Program-made: the position numbers and the translations under genes
The notes under the pieces: model-generated
The model's input: the letters and a program-made list of their open reading frames with translations, nothing else
Database searches by the model: none
What the model was told of the DNA's origin: nothing
From: DASYAN01 sp036501345
GTDB lineage: Bacteria; Chloroflexota; Ktedonobacteria; Ktedonobacterales; Ktedonobacteraceae
Reading direction: 5' to 3'
Assembly: GCA_036501345.1 (NCBI GenBank)
Contig: DASYAN010000371.1
Span: 1-5,925, forward strand
Length of the DNA stretch: 5,925 bases
Shown: positions 4,831 through 5,925 of the stretch, one piece after another
Numbering within the stretch: the stretch's first letter is position 1
How the letters are laid out: every line of letters starts with the position of its first letter

Positions 4831-5706
4831 ATGAATTTATTAGAGCGTGTCATCACTTTGCTGCGAGCTAATCTGAATACTGTCGTAGAAAAGGCCGACG
4901 ACCCGGAAAAGGTATTACGTCAGCTCCATCTTGACATGCGTAATCAATTAGTGCAGGTCAAGACACAGGTCGCGACTGCCATTGCAGAGGCACATAAGTT
5001 GCAAAAGCGTAGCCAGGAGAGAAAAATTGAGGCAGAGAAGTGGCTGAAAAAGGCAGAAGCAGCGGTCCAACAAGGTAATGACGACATTGCTCGTACAGCT
5101 CTTACCCACTATAACGACATCAACAAGCAAATCCAGCGCTATCAAGAGCAGAAGACAGAGCAGGATCAACTGGTAGCTACGATGCGCAATATTTTGCATC
5201 AGCTCGGAGTAAAAATTACTGAGGTTGAGACCACCATTGATTTGCTCGCCACACGTAAGCGCAATGCGCTCATCCAGCAACGTGTTTTTGATGCGTTCAA
5301 TAAATCCGCAGGGCCCGAGGAGAAAGAACGTATCAGCAAAGCCCAGGATGCCCTTATGGAGGCCGAGGCACGTGCACGCGCATTAGCCGATCTGCACAAC
5401 CGCGACTTGGCGAGGCAGCTTGATGAGCTTTCAGGGGAGCAACAGATCGAGCAGCAACTGCAAGCTCTCAAATTGCAGCGACAGGCAGGACAGGAACCAT
5501 TACTCCTCCACGAAGGGCAGGCCGACATAGATGCTCTCTTACGTCCTGATCCCCAATTGACCGAGCCTGCACAACGGCCCCAACCGAGGCAAAGTCGTGA
5601 TTTGAACGCCCCCTTTAATGTGCCGGAAGCAACTGCTTCAACCAATGATCTCGATCTCGAACGGTTGAAGCAGTTGCTTGATCTGTCTCGGCATACCGAC
5701 TCTTAA
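4831..5706 (+). CDS. pspA: PspA/IM30-family membrane-protecting protein with C-terminal extension
   Basis: A 291-residue member of the PspA/Vipp1 (IM30) family, peripheral proteins that polymerise on the inner face of damaged or stressed membranes and limit proton leakage. Residues 1–23 form the N-terminal amphipathic helix that inserts in membranes (MNLLERVITLLRANLNTVVE, then KADDPEK). Residues about 24–215 form the long helical hairpin and coiled-coil core, including the family's hallmark QQGNDDIARTAL segment (80–91) and LLATRKRNALIQQRV (138–152). No membrane-spanning segment exists. The core alone matches the usual 220–230 residues. Residues about 219–291 are extra: a Pro/Gln/Arg-rich linker (238–262) ending in a predicted helix, LDLERLKQLLDLSRH. 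The gene follows flotillin by 115 bp in the same direction. PspA proteins are often found with SPFH/NfeD genes in membrane-stress clusters, so a shared role is likely. The symbol denotes the family; the closest orthologue is not proven. Confidence 0.88.
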   Translation: MNLLERVITLLRANLNTVVEKADDPEKVLRQLHLDMRNQLVQVKTQVATAIAEAHKLQKRSQERKIEAEKWLKKAEAAVQQGNDDIARTALTHYNDINKQIQRYQEQKTEQDQLVATMRNILHQLGVKITEVETTIDLLATRKRNALIQQRVFDAFNKSAGPEEKERISKAQDALMEAEARARALADLHNRDLARQLDELSGEQQIEQQLQALKLQRQAGQEPLLLHEGQADIDALLRPDPQLTEPAQRPQPRQSRDLNAPFNVPEATASTNDLDLERLKQLLDLSRHTDS

Positions 5707-5758
5707 TATCTTCTCTGGAGAGAAAATGCACAAGCATTTGTGTATAGGCATGCCAAGT

Positions 5759-5780
5759 ATTGAGGTTCTCAATCATTTTT
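5759..5780 (+). terminator. Candidate intrinsic terminator after PspA
   Basis: ATTGAG (5759–5764) and CTCAAT (5768–5773) form a 6-bp stem with the 3-base loop GTT, followed by CA and five T (5776–5780). The stem is short and AT-rich, so termination may be partial. Its T-run reaches into the stop codon of the convergent small gene. Two smaller hairpins precede it at 5711–5724 (TTCTC/GAGAA) and 5729–5742 (CACAA/TTGTG). Confidence 0.5.
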
Positions 5781-5901
5781 AGTGGGGGAAGAGGATGGCA
5801 AAGAGAATAATGATCGCCAGAGCAATAAACATCCCCAGAATAAAGGAAAATCGTTTATTGGGCTGCTCTTCTTCTATAGGTTCTTCTTGCTGCTCGCTCA
5901 C
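5779..5901 (-). CDS. Small single-pass membrane protein, 40 residues
   Basis: This short minus-strand frame encodes an acidic head (SEQQEEPIEEEQPNK, residues 2–16), then RFSF and a strongly hydrophobic span (ILGMFIALAIIILFAILF, residues 21–38), ending PHstop. The layout is typical of a tail-anchored or single-span mini-protein with the acidic part in the cytoplasm. An in-frame TAG at 5919–5917 limits where it can start. The only standard start is GTG 5901, with an AAAGAG site nine bases upstream that is only moderately good. It faces the PspA gene and the two stop codons are 72 bp apart. I do not recognise the family. A role with PspA or the membrane module is possible from position only. The clean acidic-head/hydrophobic-tail pattern makes a chance frame less likely, but the short length keeps confidence moderate. 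Confidence 0.6.
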   Translation of the reverse strand: MSEQQEEPIEEEQPNKRFSFILGMFIALAIIILFAILFPH

Positions 5902-5925
5902 TTTTTTTTGCTCTTTCTAGACTAG

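Noticed and set aside
5199..5645. A 148-codon minus-strand frame inside the PspA gene
   Set aside because: It lies opposite a clear PspA gene and is very rich in Ser, Cys and Arg, the usual antisense shadow of Ala/Gln/Glu-rich coiled coils.
5747..5754. GGCATGCC palindrome after the PspA gene
   Set aside because: An isolated 8-bp palindrome is expected by chance and has no matching partner nearby.

Overview
The window reads as a bacterial chromosome segment of roughly 50% GC. My best guess for its source is Chloroflexota of the Ktedonobacteria type. This rests only on the general look of the proteins: the CVDCG/LEFDH HNH family, the short NfeD–flotillin–PspA group, mixed GTG/ATG starts and strong Shine-Dalgarno sites. 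No marker gene is present to prove it.

Left part (1–1400). The window opens with the last 32 codons of a sensor histidine kinase on the + strand. Facing it is a minus-strand gene (157–870) for a 237-residue zinc/HNH protein whose HNH domain is present twice in tandem. Next comes a compact minus-strand tRNA unit: a near-consensus promoter (1372–1400), tRNA-Ser(GCT), tRNA-Trp(CCA), and a textbook intrinsic terminator (1049–1081).

Middle (1297–1760). This is a mostly gene-free stretch of about 460 bp. It holds the tRNA promoter, three copies of the heptamer TCACAGC, a small frameshifted or start-less reading frame (1480–1647), and a strong + strand promoter whose -10 box lies in a perfect 16-bp inverted repeat.

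Right part (1761–5925). Four + strand genes follow: a small XRE/EspR-like transcription regulator, an NfeD-type membrane protein with a His/Gly/Met-rich loop, a flotillin (SPFH protein), and a PspA/IM30-family protein. NfeD and flotillin are 6 bp apart with overlapping translation signals and almost certainly work as a pair, as in YuaF–FloT or YqiJ–YqiK. PspA follows after 115 bp. On the minus strand at the right edge, facing PspA, lies a 40-residue single-pass membrane protein.

Together the right-hand genes look like a membrane-integrity or envelope-stress module. Flotillin/NfeD would form a membrane scaffold, PspA would coat damaged inner membrane, and an upstream, probably self-repressing, HTH protein may set expression. 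The individual families are known. The less ordinary points are the His-rich NfeD loop, the elaborate operator, the four exact 11-residue repeats in flotillin, the C-terminal extension on PspA, the tiny convergent membrane protein, and the duplicated HNH protein. I see no CRISPR array, insertion sequence or phage gene.
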